A DNA stretch of 64,000 bases, from contig CBDFNC010000003.1 of the NCBI GenBank assembly GCA_965249895.1, forward strand, positions 496,001-560,000, in the 5' to 3' direction. Below, piece by piece: positions 52,211 to 61,933 of this stretch. This DNA comes from CBDFNC01 sp965249895. Lineage in GTDB: Bacteria; Pseudomonadota; Gammaproteobacteria; Enterobacterales; CBDFNC01. A model generated the notes under the pieces. That model was not told where the DNA came from and did no database searches. It worked only from the letters and a program-made list of their open reading frames with translations. The position numbers and the translations under genes were made by a program. Numbering within the stretch: the first letter of the stretch is position 1; each line of letters begins with the position of its first letter.

Positions 52211-53421
52211 GCATTTCACTACCAAACAAAGTAACTAAGTTGTCTGTGTTGGCGCAAGGTGATGAACTTGGCATACTGACGCATGGTTCCACCCATGTAT
52301 ACACCCCTATCCAAGAGGGGCAACACATCTCACTTACTATGACCCAAAAAGGGTTGGATAGTTATTCATCCGGCTCAATTCATCCCATTTTTGCACAAAA
52401 TCTCCCTGAGGGATTTAACCGTCGATTCATTGCTGAGAAGTTGGCAAGGTACGCCAAGGTTAACGACATGTACCTGCTGGCGCTCCAAAGTGACAACGGG
52501 ATCGGTATGCTGTCTTACAAAAGTGATTTTGAGTTGCCTGATGTTGAATCGGTCACCCTACAAGACATCCTGACCTACAAGAGTAAGGAACCACTTTTTC
52601 CTTTGCTACTGGAAAAATACTACCTTCGCAATTCATTGGCTGGTGTCCAGCCCAAGGTAAGCGTTCCGGCTAAAACAGACAGAACTATCGAGCAAAAGGA
52701 TTTGATTGTAAAGTCCTTCGATAGCGAGTTTCCTTTACTGACGGTGAATGAATACGTTTGCATGGAGGCCGCGAGGTTTTGCGGCCTAGAGCCACCTAAA
52801 ACCTACCTCTCCGAGTCTCTAGAGACCTTTGTTATTGAGCGGTTCGACTCTGACAAATCGGGGGCTAAGTTGGGGTATGAGGACTTCACAACGCTTCTCA
52901 AGAAGCCCAATGATCCAGATGCCAAATACACGGGTAGCTACGAGACATTATTGAGGGCGACGCACCGTTACACCAATGACATGACCGAGGTCGAGAGGGT
53001 GTATCGGTACATTGTGTTTAACTGCTTGATTGGCAACGGTGACGCCCACCTCAAGAATTTTGCCCTGCAATACGATAACAAGCTGAAGAATGTACGAGTT
53101 TCCCCCCCATTCGACATTACCCACACTCTCATTTACGACACCATCGATAACAAGATGGCGTTAAAGATGGCTAACAGTAAGGTGTTTCCTGACAGAGAAC
53201 ACCTGTTAAAACTCGGAGAGGGCAAAACATTTAACATCAGGGATCGCAAAGATATCATCGAGGAGATGGGGGATTTGATCTCTGATTTTCTCACCCAGTC
53301 CGAGGAAATTGAATTTTTTGATGGACTGAAGGACTCAATAGGGGAGCATGTATCAAACTCGCTTAAACGTAGCTACTCGACCAAGTCGTACCGTCATGAC
53401 CGCAAGCTTAAGTTTGAGTAA
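52207..53421 (+). CDS. hipA: HipA-like serine/threonine kinase toxin
   Basis: 404 residues. HipA N-terminal region (LPEGFNRRFIAEKLARYAKV) and the kinase core: SLAGVQPKVSV (P-loop equivalent), FVIERFDSDKSG, catalytic loop NGDAHLKNFAL near residue 277, and the metal-binding PFDITHTL near 300. HipA toxins phosphorylate glutamyl-tRNA synthetase or other targets and induce dormancy. All key residues seem present, so the toxin is probably active. Confidence 0.9.
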   Translation: MSISLPNKVTKLSVLAQGDELGILTHGSTHVYTPIQEGQHISLTMTQKGLDSYSSGSIHPIFAQNLPEGFNRRFIAEKLARYAKVNDMYLLALQSDNGIGMLSYKSDFELPDVESVTLQDILTYKSKEPLFPLLLEKYYLRNSLAGVQPKVSVPAKTDRTIEQKDLIVKSFDSEFPLLTVNEYVCMEAARFCGLEPPKTYLSESLETFVIERFDSDKSGAKLGYEDFTTLLKKPNDPDAKYTGSYETLLRATHRYTNDMTEVERVYRYIVFNCLIGNGDAHLKNFALQYDNKLKNVRVSPPFDITHTLIYDTIDNKMALKMANSKVFPDREHLLKLGEGKTFNIRDRKDIIEEMGDLISDFLTQSEEIEFFDGLKDSIGEHVSNSLKRSYSTKSYRHDRKLKFE

Positions 53422-53702
53422 CAGTCGTAGTGGCATAGTGATTTTGGTCAGAGGTATATGGATTTCCCATACCTGTAGTAATCCATATTTTTCTAAAGTA
53501 GCAAAGCCACTGACACGCTTCTGTCCATTAGTTTGATTAAATAAGCTTAGAAAACCAGGTACGCAACCATTACAAAATATCTTGTAAATACCTACCCGTC
53601 GTACTGATGATCAAGCTCCAGAGTTGGGCGCTATGGGCGAGGAGTGTGAGACATAGATCAGACGTTATTGTCATATAGCACTGAGAACGCGCTTATGACT
53701 AG

Positions 53703-53930
53703 CTAGTGCCGTCCTGAAACTCAACTATTTATTCTTCCGTCATATTCTTAGCATCCAAGCTTGTCGTTTTACGAAAGCTTAAAGTTAGTCACCACTATCA
53801 CAACGAACTCAGTAATTGTCAGCTTGCCTGGCAATCCAGTGGCCTAACACGGGCACCGAGCTAGTTGTCAGGCCGCTGGATTCCCTCGTGCGAGGGAATG
53901 ACAGAATCGGCGTTTCAGGATGGAAACTAG
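53703..53930. mobile_element. MITE family R1, copy C
   Basis: 228 bp, inverted relative to copy B. Ends are CTAGTGCCGTCCTGAAAC and GTTTCAGGATGGAAACTAG. It contains the ATTCCCTCGTGCGAGGGAAT palindrome and CTTGCCTGGCAATCCAG. The centre diverges from copy B. Sequence from hipA to here (53422-53702) shows no other feature. Confidence 0.85.
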
Positions 53931-54002
53931 CTATATTACAGCCTGATTGATCAAACCTTAGGGAACAGGATATCCCTGAAACTCTGTTTAGTGCTCTATT
54001 CT

Positions 54003-54545
54003 GATCAAACTATATTGTCTTCCCACAGGTATTCCCTGAGTGCCACTCTCAACTCGTTTGGGTCAGCACGCCTGTGACGGATATTTTCGCTCCTTGCTGT
54101 CGATAGTGGCGTAGGTAGGGCTTGTTGTCCGGGTGTGACGGGGCAACGTTGCCAATTACAGCGTGGCTGAACTCGTGGCGAATACCCTTTGTTTATCTTG
54201 ATCATATAAATAAGAAACCAGTTCGTTTCTGTCGGGTAAAAATACACCGACGGATCTAAGCACCTTTTTACCCAGGCTTGCTTCGAGATAGCTTAAGTAT
54301 TGGGCTTCGTCAGGGAACAGGCTGATCTTAATATGAACTTGTTGGTGAAAGGTCAGGTTCAGTTTTCTACGATAAAAGCGGATAACTTTTATCGTATGCT
54401 TTCTAGCTGGCTCAGCTCATCCGGGCTGAGTCGGGTGTTGTGCTGCTGTATTTCCAGCTTTAAAGGGTTCCATTCAGAGGTATTTATTTACGGGGTGAAA
54501 GCAGCAGGCCAAAAATGAAGTAAAGCGGATTAAAATCTATCTTCA
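54003..54545 (-). pseudogene. Decayed secreted protein with an HExxH motif
   Basis: Reading the minus strand across frames gives consecutive coding-like pieces. These are a hydrophobic leader (DFNPLYFIFGLLLSP), then NPLKLEIQQHNTRLSPDELS ending at a stop, then KISLFPDEAQYLSYLEASLG and VGVFLPDRNELVSYLYDQDK. After a frame change come RHEFSHAVIGNVAPSHPDNK and, in a further frame, ELRVALREYLWEDNIV. HEFSH is a zinc-protease-type HExxH. At least three disruptions separate the pieces. I infer a degraded secreted metallopeptidase-like gene. The family is not certain. Confidence 0.45.
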
Positions 54546-54586
54546 ACGGGGATCCGTTTCCATCTTATATATGGTCTGATAAGGAA

Positions 54587-55501
54587 TTAATTTCCTCGCT
54601 TCCCGGTGATTAAATAATCTTCAGTAAAACGCTCGCTAAAGAAATCGATAAAGGCTCTCGCTTTGGAGGGTAGATTTCGTCCTGAGGGATAAACTGCATA
54701 AATATCCAGGTTGCCAGGGGAAAAGTCTTTCAGGATAGATACCAGTTCACCCGACTGGATCTTATCTCCCACCAGCCATAAGGGGGCTCGGTTGATCCCC
54801 AGACCAGCCAGCAACGCCGCCCGCATGGCTTCAGAACTGTTGGTGTGAACCTTGCTGTCGGCATTAACGTAAATTAGTTCACCGTTTTCCTTAAATTCGA
54901 TCTGCTGGGGTTTTTCCAAGTCGGAGAAAATGACATATTCGTGTTGCTTTAAGTCCGCCGGATGTTGAGGTTCACCACGTTTTTCCAGGTAACCAGGAGT
55001 AGCAACCGTAACCAAAGGGCTTTTACATATACGCTTTGCCGTTAAAGTGGAGTCGGCCAGGTTGCCCATTCTGAAAGCTAAATCCACCCCTTCTTCCACC
55101 ATATCGATGACCCGGTCGCTTAAGGTGATTTCCACTTTAATATCCGGATACATTTCCAGAAAGTCAGGCAGGTAACGCATCACAAACAGACGACCAAAGG
55201 AGACGACGGTGCTTATTCTCAGTTTACCCTTGGGTTGGGTCTGTGCCAATCCTACGTTCTGCTCCGCATCTTCCACGTCCTGTAATATGGTGATGCAGCG
55301 TTCGTAGTAATCTGCACCTACTTCGGTTAGACGCAAGCTTCGGGTACTGCGGTTGAGTAGTTTAGCGCCCAGCCATTGTTCAAGTTCGGCAACTCGTTTG
55401 CTTACTGTGGGCTGTGTGGTGTTAAGCTCTTTGGCGACAGCAGAGAAACTGCCAGTCTCTACCACCCGGGTGAACATCTGCATGGCGGCGAGTCTGTCCA
55501 T
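54587..55501 (-). CDS. LysR-family transcriptional regulator
   Basis: About 304 residues. HTH at the N-terminus (MQMFTRVVETGSFSAVAKEL, TTQPTVSKRVAELEQWLGAK), then a substrate domain (LRISTVVSFGRLFVMRYLPD). The start MDRLAAMQ at 55501 is typical. It is divergent from the peroxiredoxin-like gene and may control it. Confidence 0.9.
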   Translation of the reverse strand: MDRLAAMQMFTRVVETGSFSAVAKELNTTQPTVSKRVAELEQWLGAKLLNRSTRSLRLTEVGADYYERCITILQDVEDAEQNVGLAQTQPKGKLRISTVVSFGRLFVMRYLPDFLEMYPDIKVEITLSDRVIDMVEEGVDLAFRMGNLADSTLTAKRICKSPLVTVATPGYLEKRGEPQHPADLKQHEYVIFSDLEKPQQIEFKENGELIYVNADSKVHTNSSEAMRAALLAGLGINRAPLWLVGDKIQSGELVSILKDFSPGNLDIYAVYPSGRNLPSKARAFIDFFSERFTEDYLITGKRGN

Positions 55502-55619
55502 ATTTATTCCAACCAAGAATGTGACATATGCATTTTGTAAATCTTATCATTGATGTCAGAATAAAATATAGTTAATGATAGTTAATCTTAGAGATCCTTT
55601 TGACATTAGTGTGGTCTAT

Positions 55620-56258
55620 ATGCTGAGTGGTTTTGCTGAAAAATTGGCGCGAATAAAAGGCAGCCTTTGCGACAAGCTGTCTACGCCTGAAATGGCACAG
55701 ATGTGTAAAGTGGTGGCTTGCCTAAAAAGAACCGGTTTGGTAGAGAAAAGTCTTCAGCAAGATGAAACTGCGCCTAACTTCACCTTCGTGAATAACAAAG
55801 GGGAGCAGCAGACCCTGTATCAGTTGCTGGAAGCGGGGCCGGTGGTGATAAATTTCTTCCGGGGCTATTGGTGTACCTTTTGTGTAGCGGAACTGGAGGC
55901 GTTTGAAGAGGCTCAGGCAGGTCTGGAGAGGTTTGGTGCCAACTATCTGGCTATCTCTCCTCAGCAAGATATACCCGTTAGAAGTCATTCGGATCACGGC
56001 CACCTGGTGAAAGATTGCGATAATCACATATCCCGTCAGTTTGGCTTAACCTTCGAGCTGGATAAGGATCAGCAGGCTACTTTCTCCAATTGGGGTTTGA
56101 AGCTCAGCAAAATGCACCAGAGTGATAAATGGGAACTGCCTGTGCCAGCCACCTATATTATCAGTCAGGATCGTAGAGTCGCGTTTCGTTACGTGGATGT
56201 GGATTATCGTAAACGCTTTGATCCCAGCCAAATTTCCGACTTGCTTCAAGCCTTATAG
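55620..56258 (+). CDS. AhpC/TSA peroxiredoxin-like protein
   Basis: About 212 residues. A helical N-terminal region (FAEKLARIKGSLCDKLSTPE) and a thioredoxin-fold domain with active site FRGYWCTFCVAELEA near residue 95 (Cys-x2-Cys), ending PVPATYIISQDRRVAFRYVD. The family reduces peroxides or acts as a thiol oxidoreductase. The frame is open from 55575, but family members start near the LSGFAEKL segment. Followed two bases later by an MmcQ/YjbR gene, so probably one operon. Confidence 0.85.
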   Translation: MLSGFAEKLARIKGSLCDKLSTPEMAQMCKVVACLKRTGLVEKSLQQDETAPNFTFVNNKGEQQTLYQLLEAGPVVINFFRGYWCTFCVAELEAFEEAQAGLERFGANYLAISPQQDIPVRSHSDHGHLVKDCDNHISRQFGLTFELDKDQQATFSNWGLKLSKMHQSDKWELPVPATYIISQDRRVAFRYVDVDYRKRFDPSQISDLLQAL

Positions 56259-56260
56259 TT

Positions 56261-56620
56261 ATGGACGTCAGCCAGCTAAAGGCGTTTTGTATGTCTCTGC
56301 CCGGTGCACATTCATCCCGTAAAGGGGAACCCAGCAATATTCTGGTATATTGCTTGGGAGACAAAAACTTTGCCTATTTCAAAACCAGTGAGCCGGAGCG
56401 GTGGCGCTTTTCCCTGAGGGTATCACCGGAACTTTATCTGGGGTTAACGGACCAACCCGGCATCAAACCCGCAAAATATATGGGGCGCTTTCACTGGGTC
56501 ACTGTGGTTGATATCACCTTGATGGAAGAAACTTATCTGAAAGATTTGGTGCTTGGCTCTTACCAAATGATCTATAACCGTTTATCGAAAAAGGCACAAA
56601 CAGAGCTCAGTGCTGAATAA
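56261..56620 (+). CDS. MmcQ/YjbR-family protein
   Basis: 119 residues. Typical features are SLPGAHSSRKGEPSNILVYC near the start, KNFAYFKTSEPERWRFSLRV, and GRFHWVTVVD in the C-terminal half. The fold resembles CyaY-like double-wing DNA-binding domains. Function unknown. Operon partner of the peroxiredoxin-like gene. Confidence 0.88.
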   Translation: MDVSQLKAFCMSLPGAHSSRKGEPSNILVYCLGDKNFAYFKTSEPERWRFSLRVSPELYLGLTDQPGIKPAKYMGRFHWVTVVDITLMEETYLKDLVLGSYQMIYNRLSKKAQTELSAE

Positions 56621-56695
56621 ACCACCGCTGTGCTTTTAACCCTGGGCCATTTTCTGTATTCTTGCGGCCTTTAATAGCAATTGATGTCCGCAGTA

Positions 56696-57352
56696 ATGAC
56701 TCACTTTGTATACAATCCCCCTTTAGAGCCCTGGTTAGATGTTTTATATCAGGATGAAAACATTATTGTGGTTAATAAACCCTGTGGGCTACTGTCTGTG
56801 CCTGGCCGGGATCCTGCCCATGCCGACAGCATTATGAGCCGGGTAGTAGCGGCGCACCCGCAAGCCAGAGTGGTGCATCGATTAGATATGTGTACTTCGG
56901 GCGTTATGGTACTGGCACTGCAAAAAGAGGCTGAGCGTGAGTTAATGCGCCAGTTCAGAGAGCGGGAAACCAGCAAGTTATATTATGCCAGGGTATGGGG
57001 AGTACCAGAGCAAAAATCCGGAATAGTGGATTTACCCTTGATTTGTGACTGGCCTAATCGCCCCAAACAGAAGGTCTGTTTTGAAAGTGGTAAAGCTTCC
57101 CAAACAGAATATGAAGTGATCAGTCAGGATGATATTTCCAGCTTGGTGAAGCTCACGCCTATTACCGGCCGCTCTCACCAGCTTAGAGTGCATATGCAGG
57201 CATTGGGTTATCCTATTCTGGGCGACAAATTTTATGCTCACCCCGAAGCTTATGCTGCGTCGGACAGAATGCTATTACACGCCGAGGAGCTTGGTATCAC
57301 TCACCCTATCAGTGGCGAAACAATGAAGTTTACTGCCGGCAGAGATTTTTAA
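56696..57352 (+). CDS. rluA: Dual-specificity rRNA/tRNA pseudouridine synthase RluA
   Basis: About 218 residues. The catalytic motif VVHRLDMCTSGVMVLAL (Asp) is near residue 64, with DLPLICDWPNRPKQKVC and ITGRSHQLRVHMQALGYPIL. The sequence is close to E. coli RluA, which modifies 23S U746 and tRNA position 32. The ATG at 56696 gives the same N-terminal length as E. coli. An ATG at 56684 is the alternative. Its stop is immediately followed by the chemoreceptor fragment. Confidence 0.93.
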   Translation: MTHFVYNPPLEPWLDVLYQDENIIVVNKPCGLLSVPGRDPAHADSIMSRVVAAHPQARVVHRLDMCTSGVMVLALQKEAERELMRQFRERETSKLYYARVWGVPEQKSGIVDLPLICDWPNRPKQKVCFESGKASQTEYEVISQDDISSLVKLTPITGRSHQLRVHMQALGYPILGDKFYAHPEAYAASDRMLLHAEELGITHPISGETMKFTAGRDF

Positions 57353-57901
57353 GTGAGTTCAGCCGTGCCTGCCGCGGATAGGTTAGCTAAAAACAGTGAA
57401 AATATAGGCTCTATCCTGGCCGTCATTGACGGTATTGCAGGCCAGACTAATCTACTGGCGCTTAATGCCGCCATCGAAGCAGCACGAGCCGGGGAGTTAG
57501 GTCGAGGTTTTGCGGTTGTGGCTGCCCGCACCCAGGACAGCATAGTGCAAATTCGCCAGGTGATCGAAGAGTTGCAATCCGGCACAGTGGAAGTGGTGGA
57601 GGCTATTCAGCAGGGGAATAACAAGGCCAATGAAACCTCCACCCAGGTCAATGAAACAGTGGCTGTATTGGAAGAGATAACCGAGCATATCAGTATTATT
57701 CACGATATCAGCAGTCATATCGCCGGCTCGGCACAGGAGCAAAAAAGTGTCGCCGATGAGATCAGCAAAAATGTCGCTAATATTCGAGATGTAAGTCAGA
57801 CGGTGAGTGAGCAGGCAGATTCGTCGGCTCAGGTGAGCCAGGAGTTACAGCAACTGGTGGTGAAACAGCAGGGGTTAGTACGACAATTTAAGATTGATTA
57901 G
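57353..57901 (+). pseudogene. Methyl-accepting chemotaxis protein, C-terminal fragment
   Basis: About 182 residues of an MCP signalling domain with the hairpin tip DGIAGQTNLLALNAAIEAAR and a coiled-coil return. The sensor, membrane and HAMP regions are absent. After GRGFAVVA the conserved D-E-V-R-x-L-A segment is missing and the text resumes at ARTQDSI, so the helix register is broken. The fragment begins directly after the rluA stop, at a GTG. It is a remnant, not a working receptor. Confidence 0.85.
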
Positions 57902-57922
57902 GCGGGTATTGCTACCCGCCTG
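57900..57922. terminator. Hairpin between MCP remnant and putP
   Basis: AGGCGGGTA pairs with TACCCGCCT around TTGC. T runs on both sides are weak, but the position between convergent genes fits a bidirectional terminator. Confidence 0.6.
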
Positions 57923-57927
57923 TTAGA

Positions 57928-58774
57928 TTACTTTTGCTTGGCTAATTTAAGGTCTGCATCTTCGTCATCCAGCAGATCGACCACCTCATCAAACTTACGC
58001 TCGATGCTGGCGGAAGGTGCGGCCGACATCAGCGTAGCAACCACGATACCGATAGTGGCAAACAGAATACCCGGGACGATCTCATACAGGTCGAAAATAC
58101 CACCGCTTACCTGTTTCCAGGCAACGACAGTAACACCACCAATGATAATACCCGCCAATGCGCCATTACGGTTCATGCGCTTCCAGTACAGGCTCATGAT
58201 CAAGGCTGGACCAAATGCCGCGCCAAAACCAGCCCAGGCATAAGATACCAGGCCAAGTACTGTACTATCTGGGTTAAAGGCCAGGATCAAGGCGATGATT
58301 GCCAGGATCACCACGCCGATACGGCCCACATTTACCACTTCTACTGATGTAGCTTCAGGACGGATCCACTGCTTGTAGAAGTCTTCAGCCAGAGCAGAAG
58401 AAGAAACCAGCAGCTGGGAATCGGCAGTACTCATTACCGCGGCCAGGATAGCGGCCAACAGGATACCGGCAATTACAGGGTGGAAGATGGAATTGACCAG
58501 CAACATAAAGATCTTTTCTCCGTCTTCCAGGTTACCGCTCAGGTTGCTATCCACATAAAGGATACCAACAAGGCCAACCAGGATCGCACCCGCCATGGAG
58601 ATGGCTGTCCATATTACGGCAATGCGACGGGCTGTGGTCAGATCTTTATTAGAGCGAGACGCTTTAAAACGGGCAAGGATATGCGGCTGACCGAAATAAC
58701 CCAGTCCCCAGGCTGCCAGAGAAATAATACCTGTAGCAGACATAGCTTCACCATTGGCTTCTGTCCAGATATTC
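57928..58774 (-). pseudogene. putP: putP, 3' part (sodium/proline symporter)
   Basis: The C-terminal 60% of PutP (ISLAAWGLGYFGQPHILARF, AVMSTADSQLLVSSSALAED, GLVSYAWAGFGAAFGP, IGGVTVVAWKQVSGG). It is cut off from the 5' part by the transposon at 58775-60497. The 10-bp GAATATCTGG (minus strand) is repeated at both junctions. The remaining frame could initiate internally at 58743, but it lacks the first membrane helices. Confidence 0.93.
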
Positions 58775-60497
58775 GGAACCCATCAAACTTGGGTAACAAA
58801 TGAGAGGAGAAATCTGAGGAAATAAGCGCAGTTGTTTGAGATAATTATTTCGCGAAAAACACTATCAAGAACAACAAAATGCCGATACTAAACCGAACAC
58901 CACTTAGCTCCTCAGACAAACTCGATCTTCTCGCAAAGAGCGCCATTTTACAAGCCCATGGTGATATCACCGCCTTATCCGATGAATTCGGTATATCCCG
59001 CAAGGCTGTCTACACCGCCCGCGGGGCTGCCCGGGCTGCCTTCGACGCCCTCGTCAAAACGCAAAGTGAGCCGGATTGTATCGCGACGCTTGATGTGGAT
59101 GTGCCACACCTGCGCCGCAGTATTGTCGCGTTAACCATCACTGCCCCCAATTCCATTCGCAGTATTGAAGCGCTTATACCTCTGCTGTATCCCGGCTGTA
59201 AAGTCAGCTATGGCTATATACAAGGGGTTATTGCCGAGGCGCAAAAAAATGCCGCTGACTTCAACCGAACGGTGCCATTATCAGCCATCCAGAGCGGTGC
59301 GGTGGATGAAATGTTCAGCCAGGGCGACCCTGTGCTGGCGGGCGTTGACCTGGATTCCGGCTACCTGTTCTGCCTGTCTCACGAGCAACAGCGAGATGGT
59401 AAAACCTGGGCCAAAGTACTCCAGCAGGCTGCTGCTCAGGGGATGATGCCAAAACACATCGTCAAAGACGGTGCCAAGGGGATAGCCGCCGGTGTCACCA
59501 CGGTTTTCGAACAGGCGCAGCAACGTGATGATGTTTTTCATGCCCTGTATATCGCTGCCAAGGCGGTGCGCAGGGTTGAGCAACGTGCTTACTATTACAT
59601 TACCCAGGAAGAAACGGCTTACCAGGCCATCAGCCCCACCATAACAGAAGACCCGGATGATACGTTCGGTCAATGGCTGCGTGCAGATAACCAATGCGAT
59701 AAGGCTATCGAGCGCTATGAGCATGCTGAACGGGCTTTGCACCTTCTTCACGCCACCTTCAGCTGCGTTTGCCGAAAGACCGGCAAGCTAATGACCACCG
59801 AAATGGCGCAGACCAGGCTGGCCCGTGCCACGCTATTGCTGCGCAGGGCGGCACATAAGGAATGCAACAAGGCGGCGACCTACTTGGAAAACCGCTTGGA
59901 TGGTCTCACTTTGGCCACCCAGGCGCTCCATGATAAGTTGCAAGGCTGTATTGCACGTTATTCTCAGCAGCCAGTTGAGCTGGCCTGCCGCTTCTTCGAG
60001 TGCCGACGTGAACTGGCAAAAGCCGGGAAGCACAAGCAACAGCGGCTTATTCAGGAAATGCTCGGCAGCTACCACCTGTTGACCACACAGTTGGATGAAA
60101 CACGCTGTGAGCAGCTGATGCAAGAAGTGGAAATATTGCTCAGCAAACGTCACCGCGCGTCCAGTGCCATTGAAGGCTTCAACGCCACCTTACGCACTTA
60201 TCTGTATGCCAGAAAGGGCGTAAACCAACCGTTTCTTGAGTTATTTCGCGCCTGGTACAACCTGCGTGAAAAACGCTGGGGACGTCACAAAGGCAAGTCA
60301 GCCCATGAACTCTTGACGGGAGAAAAGGTGGCTGATTGGTTAACGCTACTTGGTTTCCCACCGAGTAAACTCAGCCACTGATTTTAGCCTGGTAACAGGC
60401 AAGCCAAACTGACTATTTATTAATCTGATCCAGCACTCGCTGAATTGGAGAGGAGCTATTGGTTTTGTGACCCTAAACGGGTGGAATTTGATCAGTC
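58775..60497 (+). mobile_element. Transposon inserted in putP, with 10-bp target duplication
   Basis: About 1723 bp bounded by direct repeats CCAGATATTC (58765-58774 and 60498-60507). The left tip reads GGAACCCATCAAACTTGGG followed by TAACAAA. The right tip, read inward, is GACTGATCAAATTCC and then GGGTCACAAA. They are imperfect terminal repeats sharing ATCAAA and GGGTnACAAA. It holds one transposase gene. The left tip matches the ends of the R2 MITEs, suggesting it mobilises them. Confidence 0.88.
58879..60381 (+). CDS. DDE-type transposase
   Basis: 500 residues. An N-terminal HTH-like segment (LSDEFGISRKAVYTARGAAR), then a catalytic core with candidate acidic residues in GAVDEMFSQGDPVLAGVDLD, HIVKDGAKGIAAGV and SAIEGFNATLRTYLYARKGV. 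The ending is AWYNLREKRWGRHKGKSAHE. The spacing suggests a DDE transposase. I cannot name the IS family with confidence. The gene looks intact. Confidence 0.85.
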   Translation: MPILNRTPLSSSDKLDLLAKSAILQAHGDITALSDEFGISRKAVYTARGAARAAFDALVKTQSEPDCIATLDVDVPHLRRSIVALTITAPNSIRSIEALIPLLYPGCKVSYGYIQGVIAEAQKNAADFNRTVPLSAIQSGAVDEMFSQGDPVLAGVDLDSGYLFCLSHEQQRDGKTWAKVLQQAAAQGMMPKHIVKDGAKGIAAGVTTVFEQAQQRDDVFHALYIAAKAVRRVEQRAYYYITQEETAYQAISPTITEDPDDTFGQWLRADNQCDKAIERYEHAERALHLLHATFSCVCRKTGKLMTTEMAQTRLARATLLLRRAAHKECNKAATYLENRLDGLTLATQALHDKLQGCIARYSQQPVELACRFFECRRELAKAGKHKQQRLIQEMLGSYHLLTTQLDETRCEQLMQEVEILLSKRHRASSAIEGFNATLRTYLYARKGVNQPFLELFRAWYNLREKRWGRHKGKSAHELLTGEKVADWLTLLGFPPSKLSH

Positions 60498-61180
60498 CCA
60501 GATATTCAGTAGCTCAGGGTTTTTCGCTTCTAATGCCATGGTCAGGTCACCTATACCACCCGTCATCGCCGCAATAGGCACAATCAACAGCGCCGCCGAC
60601 ATCAACAGGCCCTGTACTAAGTCAGTCCAGGATACCGCCAGGAAACCACCGAACAGGGTGTAGAAAACGACACAAACTGTACCGACAACTACAGCAATGG
60701 AGTAATCCAGGCCGAATACGGTTTCAAACAGTTTACCGCCGGCTACCAGGCCAGAGCTGGTATAGAAAAGGAAAAACATCAGGATAAAGAAGGCGGCGAT
60801 AGTGGATAAGAGTTTGGACTTATCTTCGAATCGGCGAGAGAAAAATTCAGGCAGGGTAAGGGCATTGTCTGTAACGATGCTGTAAGTACGCAGGCGCTTT
60901 GCATTTACCAGCCAGCCCAGGTACCCAGCAACAGGCCACCGGCAAGCCAGAATGAGCCAACCCCAGCAGAGTAGGCATAACCTGGCAGGCCAAGTAGCAA
61001 CCAGCCACTCATATCAGATGCACCGGCGGACAGTGCTGTTGGCCAGGGGCCAAGGGTACGGCCACCTAAAAAGTAATCCGATGAGTTAACGGTTCGCTTA
61101 TAGGCGTAGAATCCTATTGCCATCATTAACGCGAGATATGCGATAAAGGTGCCAGTAATGGCTACACTATTTTCTATCAT
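60498..61180 (-). pseudogene. putP: putP, 5' part, with a frameshift
   Basis: Starts at ATG 61180 (GAGG upstream) with the PutP N-terminus: GFYAYKRTVNSSDYFLGGRT, ALSAGASDMSGWLLLGLPGY. After LLLGTW the frame is lost near 60910 because four bases appear to be missing (E. coli has W-x-x-W at this point). The stop at 60905 follows. The rest (VNAKRLRTYSIVTDNAL, FYTSSGLVAGGKLFET, FGGFLAVSWTDLVQG) continues in another frame to the transposon. PutP would import proline for the adjacent PutA. Confidence 0.9.
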
Positions 61181-61237
61181 GAATTATTCCTCTTTTGGCC
61201 CAACGAGTGGGCCTATCCTTGTGTTTGCAATGTTTGT

Positions 61238-61924
61238 TTATTCGCCGCTTCCCAACTCCAGCAAGCTGGAATTGCCGCCGACGGCCGTTATATTAATGGT
61301 GCGGGTACGCTCGGTAATAAAGCGTAATAAATAGTCGGGTTGCCCCAGGGTTTCCAGTTGAAAATCTAATACCAGCTGACCTAAAGGCCCTTCACGCTCA
61401 GCTAGCTGGCGGTTAAAAACCAGTCCTGCTTGTTGAGGTCCGGAATAGGCTAGACCAGCAAGTGCCTTCGATGCCAGTAATTGTTGCAGCTGACTTTCGC
61501 TGACATGCTGTAATACAGCAGCAGGAATGCCGGCCTGATTTGCCAGGCTGACCAGTTTATTTGCCGTCGCATACAGTGGATCAGGCAGGGCAAGGATGGC
61601 GCAGTTTCCCGCCACCAAAACCGCGGCCATTTGTCCCAGCAGCGCAGCCAGGGGTGCACTTTCATCTATGGCAATAACAAAGGTTCCACGGCCCGCGCAG
61701 TACAGGGTGTTGGTTTCCCCGGTTGGACCGGGCATTTCCTGGCTCACCAGTAAGCGATCTGCTTGCGCCAGATGATAACCGGCAAGTTTTACACCCTGTG
61801 CCAGCTCCGGGGTTTCTACTCTATGCAGCCACTTTTCCAGTTGCTGTTTACGTTGTGTTAGTTCCAGATCGTTCCAGCTTTCCCAGGCAGACTCTGCAGT
61901 TTGTATGGTTTTTTGAATAGTCAT
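61238..61924 (-). CDS. Separate C-terminal PutA (ALDH-superfamily-like) domain
   Basis: 228 residues similar to the C-terminal aldehyde-dehydrogenase-like domain of long PutA proteins (SQEMPGPTGETNTLYCAGRG, AALLGQMAAVLVAGNCAILA). It lacks a catalytic cysteine. In long PutAs this domain closes the substrate tunnel and supports dimerisation. Here it is its own gene 9 bp after putA, so the function is probably supplied in trans. Some Vibrio and related genomes show a similar split. Confidence 0.8.
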   Translation of the reverse strand: MTIQKTIQTAESAWESWNDLELTQRKQQLEKWLHRVETPELAQGVKLAGYHLAQADRLLVSQEMPGPTGETNTLYCAGRGTFVIAIDESAPLAALLGQMAAVLVAGNCAILALPDPLYATANKLVSLANQAGIPAAVLQHVSESQLQQLLASKALAGLAYSGPQQAGLVFNRQLAEREGPLGQLVLDFQLETLGQPDYLLRFITERTRTINITAVGGNSSLLELGSGE

Positions 61925-61933
61925 AAGGATCCC

